A stretch of DNA of 64,000 bases. It comes from Caballeronia calidae. Lineage in GTDB: Bacteria > Pseudomonadota > Gammaproteobacteria > Burkholderiales > Burkholderiaceae. Position numbers and translations under genes: made by a program. Each line of letters opens with the position of its first letter. Positions within the stretch are counted from its first letter, which is position 1. The notes beneath the pieces were generated by a model. It saw only the letters and a program-made list of their open reading frames with translations, was not told the DNA's origin and made no database searches. Shown here in pieces: positions 8,585 through 20,151 of the stretch. The stretch spans positions 1 through 64,000 of the forward strand of contig NZ_FCOX02000014.1 in NCBI RefSeq assembly GCF_900044055.2. Reading direction: 5' to 3'.

Positions 8585-9427
8585 CTACTTTCCTTGCTGC
8601 TGCTGTTGTTGCTGCAGTTTCAGTTGCTCCTGGCGCTCCTGCTCCTGCTGCTGCGCCTTTTCCTGCGCCTTTTTCGCGGCTTCCTTCTGACGCGCTTCGA
8701 CTTCCGCGCGATGCTGGGCGGCTTCCTGCTGCTTCTGCTCGTAGCGCTGCGCCTTCTCGTCGCGTTCCTGCGCTTCCTGCACGCCGCGCGCGCGCGCCTC
8801 GTCGAGCTTCTTCTGGTAATCCGCCTGCTTGCGATCGTACGCCGCCTGGTTGGCCGCGCGTTGCGGCGCCTCGGCGTTGCGCTGCGCGGCGGCGGCCGCG
8901 TTCTGGCGCTGCTTGTCCTCGAAGGACTGCTGGTTCGACTTCTCGGTCGCCGCGCGCTGCGGCGCTTCCGCGTCATACTGAGCCTGCTTGAGCGCCTTCT
9001 GCTGGTCCCGCTCGTTCGCCCGATCGGCGCGCTGCTCGTCGTCGAGTGCGAGCTGCTGCTGGCGGATCTGCTGACGCGTCTCGCGCATTTCATTGCGCGC
9101 GTTGTCGAGGCAATGATTGACGAAGAACTTGCTATAGCAGTCGTGCTGCTTCACGCCATAGCGGTAATTGTTTTCCTCGGTGCGCCGGTCCAGCACTTTC
9201 TGGCGTTCCGCGAAGCCGGCTTTCAGCGCGTCATCGGCGCTTTGCGCGGCCTGCGAACCCGATGGCGCCGCGCCGTCGAGCGCTCGCGTGGTCCCGGACG
9301 TGCCGGGATCGCCGGGCCTGGCGGATTGCGCGAGCGCATGCTGCGGCGCCAATGCGCACAGCAGCGAGAGCGCCGCTGCAGCCGGCACGTTTGAAAAGCG
9401 GAAGTTGGACAAATGGATGAACGGCAA
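8585..9427 (-). CDS. Hypothetical secreted glutamine/glutamate/alanine-rich coiled-coil protein
   Basis: 280 aa, not recognised. An N-terminal signal peptide is visible (SNVPAAAALSLLCALAP, with likely cleavage after AHALA before QSARP). The mature part starts with a Pro/Gly/Thr-rich linker. A segment with two Cys follows (KQHDCYSKFFVNHCLDNA), close to a disulphide-like CX8C spacing. From about residue 105 to the end the chain is almost all Gln, Glu, Ala, Arg and Lys, predicted as a long charged helix, ending in a run of seven glutamines. The first available start is a TTG at 9427 with no clear ribosome site, so the start is uncertain. A TAGAAT hexamer at 9471-9476 could be its -10. Function unknown; periplasmic location is inferred. 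Confidence 0.75.
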   Translation of the reverse strand: MPFIHLSNFRFSNVPAAAALSLLCALAPQHALAQSARPGDPGTSGTTRALDGAAPSGSQAAQSADDALKAGFAERQKVLDRRTEENNYRYGVKQHDCYSKFFVNHCLDNARNEMRETRQQIRQQQLALDDEQRADRANERDQQKALKQAQYDAEAPQRAATEKSNQQSFEDKQRQNAAAAAQRNAEAPQRAANQAAYDRKQADYQKKLDEARARGVQEAQERDEKAQRYEQKQQEAAQHRAEVEARQKEAAKKAQEKAQQQEQERQEQLKLQQQQQQQGK

Positions 9428-9641
9428 CGTGATAAAGAATCAGATGCGAAGCGGCTTGTGCGATGCCCAAATTCTATCACCGCGCGCCAGAGCGCTCCGC
9501 CATTTATGGCAAAATGCCCCGCTTCAGCAACCCGGTCCGAACCCGGCTCGCCACGTGTTCACCCGCTCGCCGCGCCGCGCTCACACGAGCCTCGCGCACG
9601 CGATGCGGATCTCGCCCGCGAGCCGCTGACAGCGCAGAATC

Positions 9642-11975
9642 ATGACGGAAACCGTAGCACTCAAGATCGTACAGCGCATCGCCACTGAACTCACCGTGCA
9701 GCCGCGCCAGGTCGCGGCCGCCGTGCAGCTTCTCGACGAAGGCTCGACAGTCCCGTTCATCGCCCGGTATCGCAAGGAAGTCACCGGCAATCTCGACGAT
9801 ACGCAACTGCGCACGCTCGAAGAGCGCCTGCTCTATCTGCGCGAGCTCGAAGACCGCCGCGCCTCGATCCTGCAAAGCATCGACGAGCAAGGCAAGCTCA
9901 CCGACGAACTGCGCGGCGCCATCGAAGGCGCGGACAGCAAGCAGGTGCTCGAAGACCTCTATCTGCCGTACAAGCCCAAGCGCCGCACGCGCGCGCAAAT
10001 CGCTCGCGAAGCCGGGCTCGAGCCGCTCGCGCAGGCGCTGCTCGCCGACCCTACGCTCGATCCGCAAGCCGAAGCCGCGAAGTTCGTCGATGCCGAGAAA
10101 GGCGTCGCCGACACGAAAGCCGCGCTCGACGGTGCGCGCGACATCCTCTCCGAGCAGTTCGGCGAAACGGCCGAAGTCCTCGGCAAGCTGCGCGAGCATC
10201 TGTTCAGCCAGGGTCTCGTGATGTCGAGCGTGGTGGACGGCAAGGAAGGCGAGGAAGGCGAGAAATTCCGCGATTACTACGACTACAGCGAGACGATTCG
10301 CACGGTGCCGTCGCATCGCGCGCTTGCGCTGTTCCGTGGGCGCAATGCGGGCGTTCTGAGCGTCAAGCTCGGTCTCGGTGAAGAACTCGACGCGCAGATT
10401 CCGCACCCCGGCGAAGCGATGATCGCGCAGCACTTCGGCATCGCGAATCGTGGCCGCGCGGCCGACAAATGGCTCTCCGACGTGTGCCGCTGGTGCTGGC
10501 GCGTGAAGGTGCAGCCGCATATCGAAACGGAATTGCTCACGCAGTTGCGCGAGGAAGCCGAGCACGAAGCGATTCGCGTGTTCGCGCGCAATCTGAAGGA
10601 CTTGCTGCTCGCCGCGCCTGCCGGTCCGAAGGCCGTGATCGGTCTCGATCCGGGCCTGCGCACCGGCGTGAAGGTCGCGGTCGTCGACCGCACCGGCAAG
10701 CTGCTCGCCACCGACACCATCTACCCGCACGAGCCGCGCCGCGACTGGGACGGCTCGATCGCGAAGCTCGCACGCATTGCGCAAGCAACGCAGGCCGAGC
10801 TCGTGTCGATCGGCAACGGGACCGCATCGCGCGAAACCGACAAGCTCGCGAGCGAGCTCATGGCGAAGCATCCGGAATTGAAGCTGCAGAAGATCGTCGT
10901 GTCGGAAGCGGGCGCGTCGGTGTATTCCGCGTCCGAACTCGCCGCGAAGGAGTTTCCTGAACTGGATGTGTCGCTACGCGGCGCGGTGTCGATCGCGCGG
11001 CGTCTGCAGGACCCGCTCGCAGAGCTCGTCAAAATCGAACCGAAGGCGATCGGCGTCGGCCAGTATCAGCACGACGTGAATCAGCGCGAACTCGCGCGCT
11101 CGCTCGATGCGGTCGTCGAGGACTGCGTGAACGCCGTCGGCGTCGATGCGAACACGGCGTCCGTCGCCCTGCTCGCGCGCGTATCGGGTTTGAACGCGAC
11201 GCTCGCGCGCAATATCGTCGAGTTCCGCGATGCGAATGGGCCGTTCCCGTCACGCGAGCATCTGAAGAAGGTGCCGCGTCTCGGCGACAAGACCTTCGAG
11301 CAGGCCGCGGGCTTCTTGCGCATCAACAACGGCGAGAATCCGCTGGATCGCTCGTCGGTGCACCCGGAGGCGTATCCGGTCGTCGAGCGCATTCTCGCGA
11401 AGATCAAAAAGCATATCGGCGATGTGCTCGGCAAACGCGAAGCGTTGACGGGCCTTTCGCCCACCGAGTTCGTCGATGATCGCTTCGGCCTGCCGACCGT
11501 GCGCGACATTCTCACCGAGCTGGAGAAGCCCGGCCGCGATCCGCGTCCCGAGTTCAAGACCGCGACGTTCAAGGAAGGCATCGAGAAGATTTCGGATCTC
11601 GTGCCGGGCATGATCCTCGAAGGCGTCGTGACGAACGTCGCGGCGTTCGGCGCGTTCGTCGATATCGGCGTGCATCAGGACGGCCTCGTGCACGTCTCGG
11701 CGCTTTCGACGAAATTCATCAAGGACCCGCACGAAGTCGTGAAGGCCGGTCAGGTCGTCAAGGTGAAGGTGCTGGAGACCGATGTGAAGCGCCAGCGCAT
11801 TTCGCTGACGATGCGCCTCGACGATGACCTCGCGCCGGCGTCGGCGGGCGGCAACGCGGGCGCGCCGCAATCGCGCGGTTCGCAAGATCGTCGGTCGGGC
11901 CAGCGTCCGCAACAGCGCCGCGAGCCGGAACCCGCGGGCGCGATGGCCGCGGCGTTCGCAAAACTGAAACGCTGA
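9642..11975 (+). CDS. tex: RNA-binding transcriptional accessory protein Tex
   Basis: 777 aa, the usual length. Begins [17 protein letters not shown]. The Tex N-terminal helical domain ([17 protein letters not shown]) is followed by the YqgF-like RNase H fold ([18 protein letters not shown]), helix-hairpin-helix motifs ([18 protein letters not shown]) and a C-terminal S1 RNA-binding domain ([16 protein letters not shown]). The tail is Arg/Gln/Gly-rich. Tex is a highly conserved bacterial factor related to eukaryotic Spt6 that acts on transcription and virulence gene expression. It is convergent with kup and shares its terminator. Confidence 0.96.
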   Translation: MTETVALKIVQRIATELTVQPRQVAAAVQLLDEGSTVPFIARYRKEVTGNLDDTQLRTLEERLLYLRELEDRRASILQSIDEQGKLTDELRGAIEGADSKQVLEDLYLPYKPKRRTRAQIAREAGLEPLAQALLADPTLDPQAEAAKFVDAEKGVADTKAALDGARDILSEQFGETAEVLGKLREHLFSQGLVMSSVVDGKEGEEGEKFRDYYDYSETIRTVPSHRALALFRGRNAGVLSVKLGLGEELDAQIPHPGEAMIAQHFGIANRGRAADKWLSDVCRWCWRVKVQPHIETELLTQLREEAEHEAIRVFARNLKDLLLAAPAGPKAVIGLDPGLRTGVKVAVVDRTGKLLATDTIYPHEPRRDWDGSIAKLARIAQATQAELVSIGNGTASRETDKLASELMAKHPELKLQKIVVSEAGASVYSASELAAKEFPELDVSLRGAVSIARRLQDPLAELVKIEPKAIGVGQYQHDVNQRELARSLDAVVEDCVNAVGVDANTASVALLARVSGLNATLARNIVEFRDANGPFPSREHLKKVPRLGDKTFEQAAGFLRINNGENPLDRSSVHPEAYPVVERILAKIKKHIGDVLGKREALTGLSPTEFVDDRFGLPTVRDILTELEKPGRDPRPEFKTATFKEGIEKISDLVPGMILEGVVTNVAAFGAFVDIGVHQDGLVHVSALSTKFIKDPHEVVKAGQVVKVKVLETDVKRQRISLTMRLDDDLAPASAGGNAGAPQSRGSQDRRSGQRPQQRREPEPAGAMAAAFAKLKR

Positions 11976-11994
11976 CGGCTCAAGCTCCCAACAA

Positions 11995-12030
11995 AAAACC
12001 CCACGTTTTGCGACGTGGGGTTTTCTTTTT
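11995..12030. terminator. Rho-independent terminator between tex and kup
   Basis: Ten-base stem AACCCCACGT (11997-12006) with ACGTGGGGTT (12013-12022) around a six-base loop. It is preceded by an A-run and followed by T-rich sequence, so it can work for both converging genes. Confidence 0.9.
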
Positions 12031-12052
12031 TGCGCTTCCGGATGGTGAGGCG

Positions 12053-13945
12053 TCAGATCTCGATCTTCGTGCCGAGCTCGACCACGCGATTCGCGGGAAT
12101 ACTGAAGAAATCGGTTGGCTTCGCGGCGTTCTGATGCATCCATGCGAACACGCGCTCGCGCCATACCGACATGCCCGGCAGCTCCGTCGGCACCACGGTC
12201 TCGCGCGCCATGAAGAACGACGTGTCCATCAACTCGAAGGTCATCGCGTGCGTGCGCGTGATCTGCTCGAGCACGGCCTTCACGTCCGGCGTCTCGTTGA
12301 AGCCGTAAGTCGCCTTCACGAGGAAAAGCCCGCCGCCGATATCCTTCACGTCGAGACGATGCGCGTCGTCGACATAAGGAATGTCGCGCGTCTTGAAGTT
12401 CAGGAAGATGGTGCGCTCGTGCAGCACCTTGTTGTGCTTCAGGTTGTGCAAAAGGCTCACGGGCACGAGCGAATCGCTGCCGGTGAGATAGATCGCCGTG
12501 CCCGACACGCGATGCGGCGGATGCGCGAGCAAACCCTGCAGGAACGGCATCAGCGGGATACCGTCGGCGGCCGTGCGATCCTTCACGATCATGCGGCCCT
12601 TGTACCATGTCATCAGCAGGAAGAAGAGTGCCCCGCCGATGCACAACGGCAGCCAGCCGCCCTGCTCGATCTTGAGCAGGCTCGCGCCGAAGAAGCCGAT
12701 GTCGATCACCAGAAACACCGCGATCATCCCGCCGACGAGAAAGCGGTTCCAGCCCCACAGATTCACCATCACCACCGACACGAGAATGGTGGTCGTGAGC
12801 ATCGTCGCAGTGACGGCGAGACCGTACGCGGCCGCGAGGTTCTCCGAACTCTTGAAGCCGATGACGATGCACAGGATGATGAAGAGCAGCATCCAGTTGA
12901 CGAGCGGAATATAGATCTGCCCGATCGCAAGCTCCGACGTATGCAGGATCTTCATGCGCGGCACGTAGCCGAGCTGGATCGCCTGGCTCGTCAGCGAATA
13001 CGCGCCGGAAATGACCGCCTGCGATGCGATCACGGTCGCGACCGTCGACAGAATCACGAGCGGCAGCAAGGCCCAGTCGGGCGCGAGCAGGAAGAACGGG
13101 CTTTCGATGGCCTTGGGGTCGTGCATCAGCAGCGCGCCTTGCCCGAAGTAATTCAGAAGCAGCGACGGCATCACGAGACCGTACCAGCCGTAGCGAATCG
13201 GCTTCGCGCCGAAGTGGCCCATGTCCGCATACAGCGCCTCGGCGCCGGTCAGCACCAGCACGACGGAGCCGAGCACGATATACGCCTGCAATACGTGCTG
13301 CGCCATGAAGGAGATCGCGTAGTACGGATTGAGCGCGGCGATGATGCGCGGCTCCATGACGATATGGGCGCCGCCGAGCACCGCGAGCGTCACGAACCAC
13401 ACGAGCATGATCGGGCCGAAGAGCTTGCCGACCACCGCCGTGCCGTGACGTTGAATCCAGAAGAGCGCGATCAGGATGACGATCGTGATCGGAATCACAT
13501 AGGGCGAGAGCGTCGGCGCGGCGAGCTCGAGACCTTCGACCGCGGAAATGACGGACATCGCGGGCGTGATGACCGCATCGCCATAGAACATGCACGCGCC
13601 GAAGATGCCGAGCATCATCAGCACGCCCGACACCTTGCCCCCTTCCTTCACGCTGCGCAGCGCGAGCGTGGTCATCGCGAACACGCCGCCTTCGCCGTTG
13701 TTGTCGGCGCGCATGACGAAGAGCACGTACTTGACGGCGACCACCATGACGATCGCCCAGAAGAGCAAGGAGATGACGCCGAGAATCGACGCCTCGGACA
13801 GGCCGATGCCGTGAGACGGGCTGAAGGCTTCCTTCAATGAGTAGAGAGGACTCGTGCCGATGTCGCCGAATACGACGCCGATGGCCGCAAGCGCTAGCGA
13901 GGACATGGGCTGTTTATGCTCGTGCGCGTGAGTCGTGTTGGTCAT
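12053..13945 (-). CDS. kup: Potassium transport system protein Kup
   Basis: 630 aa, close to E. coli Kup (622 aa). KUP/HAK/KT proteins take up K+ together with protons across the inner membrane. The N-terminus [20 protein letters not shown] carries the GDIGTSP signature of the family. About twelve hydrophobic segments follow, then a hydrophilic cytoplasmic C-terminal domain. The ATG at 13945 opens [12 protein letters not shown], a short His-rich leader. A TAGAAT hexamer at 13988-13993 could be the -10. It stands alone, convergent with tex. Confidence 0.96.
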   Translation of the reverse strand: MTNTTHAHEHKQPMSSLALAAIGVVFGDIGTSPLYSLKEAFSPSHGIGLSEASILGVISLLFWAIVMVVAVKYVLFVMRADNNGEGGVFAMTTLALRSVKEGGKVSGVLMMLGIFGACMFYGDAVITPAMSVISAVEGLELAAPTLSPYVIPITIVILIALFWIQRHGTAVVGKLFGPIMLVWFVTLAVLGGAHIVMEPRIIAALNPYYAISFMAQHVLQAYIVLGSVVLVLTGAEALYADMGHFGAKPIRYGWYGLVMPSLLLNYFGQGALLMHDPKAIESPFFLLAPDWALLPLVILSTVATVIASQAVISGAYSLTSQAIQLGYVPRMKILHTSELAIGQIYIPLVNWMLLFIILCIVIGFKSSENLAAAYGLAVTATMLTTTILVSVVMVNLWGWNRFLVGGMIAVFLVIDIGFFGASLLKIEQGGWLPLCIGGALFFLLMTWYKGRMIVKDRTAADGIPLMPFLQGLLAHPPHRVSGTAIYLTGSDSLVPVSLLHNLKHNKVLHERTIFLNFKTRDIPYVDDAHRLDVKDIGGGLFLVKATYGFNETPDVKAVLEQITRTHAMTFELMDTSFFMARETVVPTELPGMSVWRERVFAWMHQNAAKPTDFFSIPANRVVELGTKIEI

Positions 13946-13987
13946 AAAAGCGGAATATCCGTCCAGGGCGGAAGAAAAACGAACGCC

Positions 13988-13993
13988 ATTCTA
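13988..13993 (-). promoter_or_regulatory. Putative -10 box (TAGAAT) for kup
   Basis: TAGAAT on the minus strand 42 bases before the kup ATG, giving an expected leader of about 36 bases. No convincing -35 box is seen. Confidence 0.3.
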
Positions 13994-14138
13994 TCTAACG
14001 TCGCACGCTGTGACGCCTGCTCGCGTATTGATCGAGCGCCACGAGCGACGCGAGTGAGAGTTTAGCATCGCGCCCCGCGGGCGTCGGCGGGCGCGTCCGG
14101 CGCAATCGGTGACGCACTGGCGTCTGATCCCACAAAAG

Positions 14139-14186
14139 GAAAAACGCCGTTCGCCCCGGCTTCCTGCCAGGCGAACGGCGTTTGTC
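14139..14186 (-). terminator. Rho-independent terminator after the phosphoribosyltransferase gene
   Basis: A 13-base perfect stem, AACGCCGTTCGCC (14143-14155) with GGCGAACGGCGTT (14170-14182), loop of 14 bases. On the minus strand it is followed by TTTTTCCTTTTG, the expected U-rich tail. Confidence 0.88.
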
Positions 14187-14214
14187 ACGCGAAACGATCA
14201 GGCGCAGCGGATCA

Positions 14215-14775
14215 TCATCCGCGTCCGTTTTGCGTGCCTCGCTTGATCCACGCGCCGAGGTTGTGCGGGCGCACCGTGTCCCACTCCTCGAACGGCTGAT
14301 GAATCCACGGGTTCGTTTCAAGATGCTGAACGTGATAGTCGGGCTTGACCTTGGAGCACGCCTTGTACCAGAGCACGGCCGAGCGCACCGCCGTGATCGC
14401 CGGATAACGCTCCTTCAGATGCTCCTGCACGCGCGCGAGCGTGACGCCCGAATCGACCAGATCGTCGACCAGCAGCACGTTGCCGGAGAGATCGCCGCGC
14501 GTCATCGTGATGTACTGCGCGATATCGAGATCGCCCTGCTCCGTGCCCGCCGCTTCGCGGTACGAGCTCGTCGCGAGGATCGCGAGCGGCAGATCGTAGA
14601 TGCGCGAGAGCTGGTCGCCCACGCGCAGGCCGCCGCGCGCGAGACACAGGATCTGGTCGAACTTCCAGCCCGACTCGTGCACCTTCAGCGCGAGCAGTTC
14701 GATCAACCGGTGATATTCATCCCAGCCGACCCAGAGGTTCTTGTCGTCGTTACGCGGGTCCGTCATCGCGATCAT
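14215..14775 (-). CDS. Phosphoribosyltransferase, xanthine/hypoxanthine-guanine type
   Basis: 186 aa. The PRPP-binding motif VLLVDDLVDSGVTL is at residues 100-113, and an upstream CLARGGLRVG loop matches purine salvage enzymes of the Gpt family. It would transfer ribose-5-phosphate from PRPP to a purine base in the cytoplasm. The next gene upstream is purA, so a role in purine salvage fits, but the base specificity (xanthine, hypoxanthine or guanine) cannot be told. GAAAGAG before ATG 14775 favours this start over the second Met at 14766. Confidence 0.85.
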   Translation of the reverse strand: MIAMTDPRNDDKNLWVGWDEYHRLIELLALKVHESGWKFDQILCLARGGLRVGDQLSRIYDLPLAILATSSYREAAGTEQGDLDIAQYITMTRGDLSGNVLLVDDLVDSGVTLARVQEHLKERYPAITAVRSAVLWYKACSKVKPDYHVQHLETNPWIHQPFEEWDTVRPHNLGAWIKRGTQNGRG

Positions 14776-14808
14776 GGTGAGGCTCTTTCAAATGCTTAGG
14801 TTATATAC

Positions 14809-14840
14809 GAAATGTGGCCGCAGAAGGCGGCCACATTCTT
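14809..14840 (-). terminator. Hairpin after purA, probable terminator
   Basis: Ten-base stem ATGTGGCCGC (14812-14821) with GCGGCCACAT (14827-14836) and a five-base loop. The minus-strand tail TTCGTATATAA is only moderately U-rich, so termination may be partial and allow read-through into the phosphoribosyltransferase gene. Confidence 0.7.
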
Positions 14841-14876
14841 TACAGCGTCCGGTTCAGGTTCAGTGCTCGTGCGAGC

Positions 14877-16232
<1,356 letters not shown>

Positions 16233-16378
16233 TTAGCTGGTTAAAAACGTATTTTACCTAGGTTCGCGGAAGGTTCCGAGTTTTTCGGGACGCGTTTCGC
16301 GATTTCGTCACGCTCTCGTGATTGGAATCGGCTAAGCAAAATCCCTTGCCGATCAAGCCACTGTATTCATCGAACGCT

Positions 16379-17530
16379 TCAGGTGCGCGGCTCGACCGCC
16401 CACTTGCCGTCGCGCTCGACGAGCACGCGGTCGAATGCGAACTCGTCCAGGTCGTGTTCATGGCCGGGCAGCGCCTGGATCACCACTTCGCCCGCGTCAC
16501 GCAATGCGAGAATCGCCGCGCGCAGCGGTTCGTCGTGCTTCCACGGCGCGAGGATCGCGCTGCCGCGCGCATCGACGGGCGAAATGCGCGCCACTTCGCG
16601 CAGATCGAGCGAAAAGCCCGTCGCGGGGCGCGCACGGCCGTACGCGAGACCGACGTCGTCGTACCGGCCGCCGCGCGCGACCGCGTTCGGCACGCCATCG
16701 ACATAAGCCGAGAACATCACGCCGCTGTGATACGCATAGCCGCGCAGGTCCGCGAGATCGATCATCAGCTCCGCGCCTTCGACCTGGCCCGCGAGAAACG
16801 CGAGATCGTCGAGCGCGCGCGCGATGACCGGGAGATTCGGCAGGCGGCCACGCGCGATCTGCAGCACCGATGCATCGCCATAGAGCGACGGCAGCGCGCG
16901 CAGCGCCTCGCGCGGCACTTGCCCGAGATGCGCGGTCAGCTCGTGCAGGCGCGGCACGTCCTTGCTCGCGAGCGCGTCGTAGAGCGCCTCGCCGAGCGAC
17001 GCCGCCGCGGGCTCCAGTTCCAGCAGCGCCGCGAGCACGCCCGCGTGGCACAAATCGAGACGCACTTTCGTCAGACCTGCGAGATGCAGGGAATCGAGCA
17101 TCAATTGCTGGATCTCGAGATCCGCTTCGAGCCCTGCGTGACCGTAGATTTCAGCGCCGATCTGGATCTGCTCGCGCGTCGCATGCAGCCCGCGCGGACG
17201 CGTGTGCAGCACGACGCCCGCATAGCACAGCCGCGTGACGCCCTGGCGGTTCAGCAAGTGCGCGTCGATGCGCGAGACCTGCGGCGTGATGTCCGCGCGC
17301 AGGCCGAGCGTGCGCCCCGACAACTGATCGACGAGCTTGAAGGTGCGCAGGTTGAGGTCGCTCCCGCCGCTCGTCAGGAGCGATTCGAGATACTCGAGCA
17401 TCGGCGGCATTACGAGCTCGTAGCCGTACGAACGGAAACGGTCGAGCAGGCGGCGGCGCAGCTCTTCGATCTTGCGGGCTTCCGACGGCAAGACGTCGGC
17501 GATATTCTCGGGAAGTAACCAGGTGGACAT
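16379..17530 (-). CDS. hisZ: ATP phosphoribosyltransferase regulatory subunit HisZ
   Basis: 383 aa, beginning [20 protein letters not shown]. Resembles the catalytic core of histidyl-tRNA synthetase but lacks the C-terminal anticodon-binding domain and full aminoacylation motifs. HisZ pairs with a short HisG (not in this window) to form the first enzyme of histidine synthesis and makes it sensitive to histidine. Its place just upstream of purA is the usual one in Burkholderiaceae. A true HisS is found separately at 25628-26977, which supports the HisZ call. Confidence 0.95.
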   Translation of the reverse strand: MSTWLLPENIADVLPSEARKIEELRRRLLDRFRSYGYELVMPPMLEYLESLLTSGGSDLNLRTFKLVDQLSGRTLGLRADITPQVSRIDAHLLNRQGVTRLCYAGVVLHTRPRGLHATREQIQIGAEIYGHAGLEADLEIQQLMLDSLHLAGLTKVRLDLCHAGVLAALLELEPAAASLGEALYDALASKDVPRLHELTAHLGQVPREALRALPSLYGDASVLQIARGRLPNLPVIARALDDLAFLAGQVEGAELMIDLADLRGYAYHSGVMFSAYVDGVPNAVARGGRYDDVGLAYGRARPATGFSLDLREVARISPVDARGSAILAPWKHDEPLRAAILALRDAGEVVIQALPGHEHDLDEFAFDRVLVERDGKWAVEPRT

Positions 17531-17652
17531 CGATACGTTTCCTACGGGACGCGAGGCGTGGCGCTTGATACGCGGCGCTCGCGGACTGAACGGTCAGGGA
17601 CGAAAGGATAAGGACAAGATAGGCGAAATGGCGGCGGCTTGCCGGATGAGGC

Positions 17653-17838
17653 TCATGTCGCGATCAGCAGCAGGATGAGGCCGAGCACCATCGCGACGAG
17701 CCCGCCGATGCGGATGTGGTGAATCGGCCGCTCCGCGATGCGGCGAAAGGTGTCGCGCCACGCGGTCGGAAAAACGAAGGGAAACATGCCTTCGATGATC
17801 AGCATCAACGCAAGAGCGAGCAGTAACGTCTCGGCCAT
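17653..17838 (-). CDS. DUF2065 (YjeT-like) small membrane protein
   Basis: 61 aa from ATG 17838; a TTG two codons upstream is also possible. Two hydrophobic segments (LLLALALMLIIEGMFPF and IGGLVAMVLGLILLLIAT) flank a short basic loop, WRDTFRRIAERP. This is the pattern of the DUF2065/YjeT family, which lies between hflC and purA in E. coli and in many proteobacteria. Function unknown. Confidence 0.85.
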   Translation of the reverse strand: MAETLLLALALMLIIEGMFPFVFPTAWRDTFRRIAERPIHHIRIGGLVAMVLGLILLLIAT

Positions 17839-17898
17839 GTCCAAGGGATTTTGAGCGCCGCGCGACCGGCAATGTCCGGCGCGCGGCGTGGGCGGGAA

Positions 17899-18801
17899 TC
17901 AGCGCTTCGCCGTCGCGGGCGCCGACGTATCCGTCGCGCCGCCCGTCGGGCTTTTCATGAAGCGGAAGAAATCGCTGCTCGGGTCGACGACGATCACATC
18001 GCCCGGCTTGAACGTCTTCTTATACGCTTCGAGGCTTTGATAAAACTGGTAGAACTGCCGATCGCGCCCGTAGGCATCGGCCGCTATGGCCGCCGCCTTG
18101 CTGTCTCCTTCGCCCTTGATCGACTGCGCCTGGCTGTAGGCATCCGCGATGATCGCCTGCTGCGTGCGTTCTGCATCGGCCTTGATCTTGTCCGCGTCCG
18201 CCGTGCCCTTCGCGCGCTCGGTCGCCGCCGCCTGCTGGCGCGCCGCGATCATGCGCTTGTAGACCGAGTCCGCCACCGTCGACGGAAAGTCGATGCGCGT
18301 CATCTGCAAATCGACGAGCTGCACGCCGAACGCCGCGGCCGCGCCTTCCACGCTCTTCTGCGCCTCGGCTTCGAGCGCCTGCTGGCTCGCGAGCGCGTCG
18401 GTGAGCGGACGCTTCGCGAAGCCGCTTGCGAGCGCCGTGCGCGCGAGCGCGATGATGCGCTCTTCGGCCGTCTGCGTGTTCTTCTCGTTGCTCTCGAAGA
18501 GCTTCAGCGGATCGGCGACGCGATACTTGACCACCGTGTTCACGAGCACTTCGTTCTTGTCCACGGTCGAGAAGCGGTCGGCGCCGGATTCGTCGATGGT
18601 GAGCGTGCGCGTGTCGATCAGCGTGAGCGTCTGGAACGGCGGCGGCAGCTTGAAGTGCAGACCGGCGCCTTCGAGACGCGGGTTGCCTTCGCCATGTGCA
18701 GCGACGATGGCGGCATGTCTTTCGTCGACGGTGAAGATCATCGATGAACCGACGAACAGCACGATGACGACTGCGACGATGAGCGCAATGATTCGATTCA
18801 T
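17899..18801 (-). CDS. hflC: Protease modulator HflC (SPFH/band-7 family)
   Basis: 300 aa. One N-terminal membrane segment (IIALIVAVVIVLFVGSS) is followed by the band-7/SPFH domain starting FTVDERHAAIV and a helical C-terminal part rich in Ala, Gln and Lys. With HflK it forms a large periplasm-facing complex around FtsH that modulates FtsH proteolysis of membrane proteins. AAGGAGCGCGAAC before the ATG overlaps the hflK stop, and only 11 bases separate the two genes. The C-terminus ends with a Thr/Ala-rich tail. Confidence 0.95.
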   Translation of the reverse strand: MNRIIALIVAVVIVLFVGSSMIFTVDERHAAIVAAHGEGNPRLEGAGLHFKLPPPFQTLTLIDTRTLTIDESGADRFSTVDKNEVLVNTVVKYRVADPLKLFESNEKNTQTAEERIIALARTALASGFAKRPLTDALASQQALEAEAQKSVEGAAAAFGVQLVDLQMTRIDFPSTVADSVYKRMIAARQQAAATERAKGTADADKIKADAERTQQAIIADAYSQAQSIKGEGDSKAAAIAADAYGRDRQFYQFYQSLEAYKKTFKPGDVIVVDPSSDFFRFMKSPTGGATDTSAPATAKR

Positions 18802-18812
18802 GTTCGCGCTCC

Positions 18813-20108
18813 TTATTGCAGATCGTCTTGACGGCTGCGGGAGCGGAACGCATCGCGCGAGCGCAGCGGATCGCCGCCGGCATTCGCGCTCGCGCCGCTG
18901 GCGGCGCTTGCCGTACTGGCGGCCTGCTGGCGATTGGCTTCGACGAGCTTGTCGAGCGGCAGATACACCACGTTGCTGCCGGCCTTGCTGTCCACGAACA
19001 CCTTCGTGGTGCGCGAATAGATCTGCTGCATCGTATCCAGGTACATGCGTTGACGGATGACCGCGGGCGCCTTCGAGTACTCCGCGTACACCTCCTTGAA
19101 GCGCTCGGCGTCACCTTGCGCCTTCGTGACTTCGCGATTGCTGTACGCCCTCGCTTCGTCGATCAGCTTGGCCGCGTCCGCCTTCGCGCGCGGCAGCAGT
19201 TGATCCGCATAGGCTTGCGCGGTATCGCGTGCGCGTTCGTTGTCCTGACGCACGCGCGCCGCTTCCTCGAATGCCGACTGCACCTGCTGCGGCACCTGCA
19301 CGCTCTGCACCGCGACGCCCGTTACCTGCAGACCCGTGCGATAGGTATCGAGCGAGCGCTGGATCGACTCCATCAGGCGCGAGCGCAGCGCTTCGCGATC
19401 CTTGTAGAGCAGATCGTCCGTCGAGAGACCGCCCGCGATCTCGCGGATCGCCGCTTGCGCGGCCTGCGTGACGCTGTCGTCGGCGTTCACGCTGTGGAAC
19501 AGGAAATCGGTGGGCGACTTGATCTGATATTGCACGGCGAAGCGCACGTCGAGAATGTCGGCTTCGTTCGTCAGGAGCGACGCGTCGCGCACGTTGCCCT
19601 GCGAGAGCGCGGTGCCGCGCCCCACTTCGACGGAACGGATCTGCGACGTATCGACGATCTCGCTCGACTGGAACGGATACGGCAGGCGCCAGTGAATGCC
19701 TTGCGACACCGTCTGACGATACTTGCCGAACTGCGAGACGACGCCGACGTGCCCGTCCTGCACGACGAACACGCCACTGCCGAGATAGATGGCGATCAGC
19801 ACGCCGATGACGATGCCGACGCCGATCTTCGTGCCGCGGCCGTTTTCGCGCGGCGCGCCGCCGCCGTTGCCGGGCTTGCGTCCGAATACGCCGGCGATGC
19901 GGCGGTTGAAGTCGCGCCACATCTCGTCGAGATCGGGCGGACCTTCGTCCTTGCCGTTCGGGCGCTTGCCGTCCTGCGGACGCTTCGTGTCGTTCTTCAC
20001 GCCATTGCCGTCGCCCCGCCCCCAGCGCGGATCGTTCATCGAAAAGACGGCATGCTCAGCTTGCCGGTTAGTCCGCTCGTTGTAGTCGTTCACTCGGTGA
20101 TTCACCAT
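18813..20108 (-). CDS. hflK: FtsH protease activity modulator HflK (SPFH/band-7 family)
   Basis: 431 aa from ATG 20108 (MVNHRVNDYNERTNRQ). A GTG at 20093 with GGTGA upstream is an alternative start. A cytoplasmic Gly/Arg/Lys/Asp-rich N-terminus (NDPRWGRGDGNG) precedes one membrane segment (VGIVIGVLIAIYLGSGVFVV), the SPFH domain (VQDGHVGVVSQFGKYRQ) and a long helical region. Partner of HflC. The open frame upstream of 20108 overlaps hflX and is rejected. The gene lies 43 bases downstream of hflX. Confidence 0.94.
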   Translation of the reverse strand: MVNHRVNDYNERTNRQAEHAVFSMNDPRWGRGDGNGVKNDTKRPQDGKRPNGKDEGPPDLDEMWRDFNRRIAGVFGRKPGNGGGAPRENGRGTKIGVGIVIGVLIAIYLGSGVFVVQDGHVGVVSQFGKYRQTVSQGIHWRLPYPFQSSEIVDTSQIRSVEVGRGTALSQGNVRDASLLTNEADILDVRFAVQYQIKSPTDFLFHSVNADDSVTQAAQAAIREIAGGLSTDDLLYKDREALRSRLMESIQRSLDTYRTGLQVTGVAVQSVQVPQQVQSAFEEAARVRQDNERARDTAQAYADQLLPRAKADAAKLIDEARAYSNREVTKAQGDAERFKEVYAEYSKAPAVIRQRMYLDTMQQIYSRTTKVFVDSKAGSNVVYLPLDKLVEANRQQAASTASAASGASANAGGDPLRSRDAFRSRSRQDDLQ

Positions 20109-20151
20109 TAGACAGCCGGATCGATGCCGGGTCGACGCAATCCCAAGCGAC

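Noticed and set aside
12008..13840. A 610-codon open frame on the plus strand opposite kup
   Set aside because: His/Arg/Glu-rich antisense frame; kup shows membrane segments and family motifs on the other strand.
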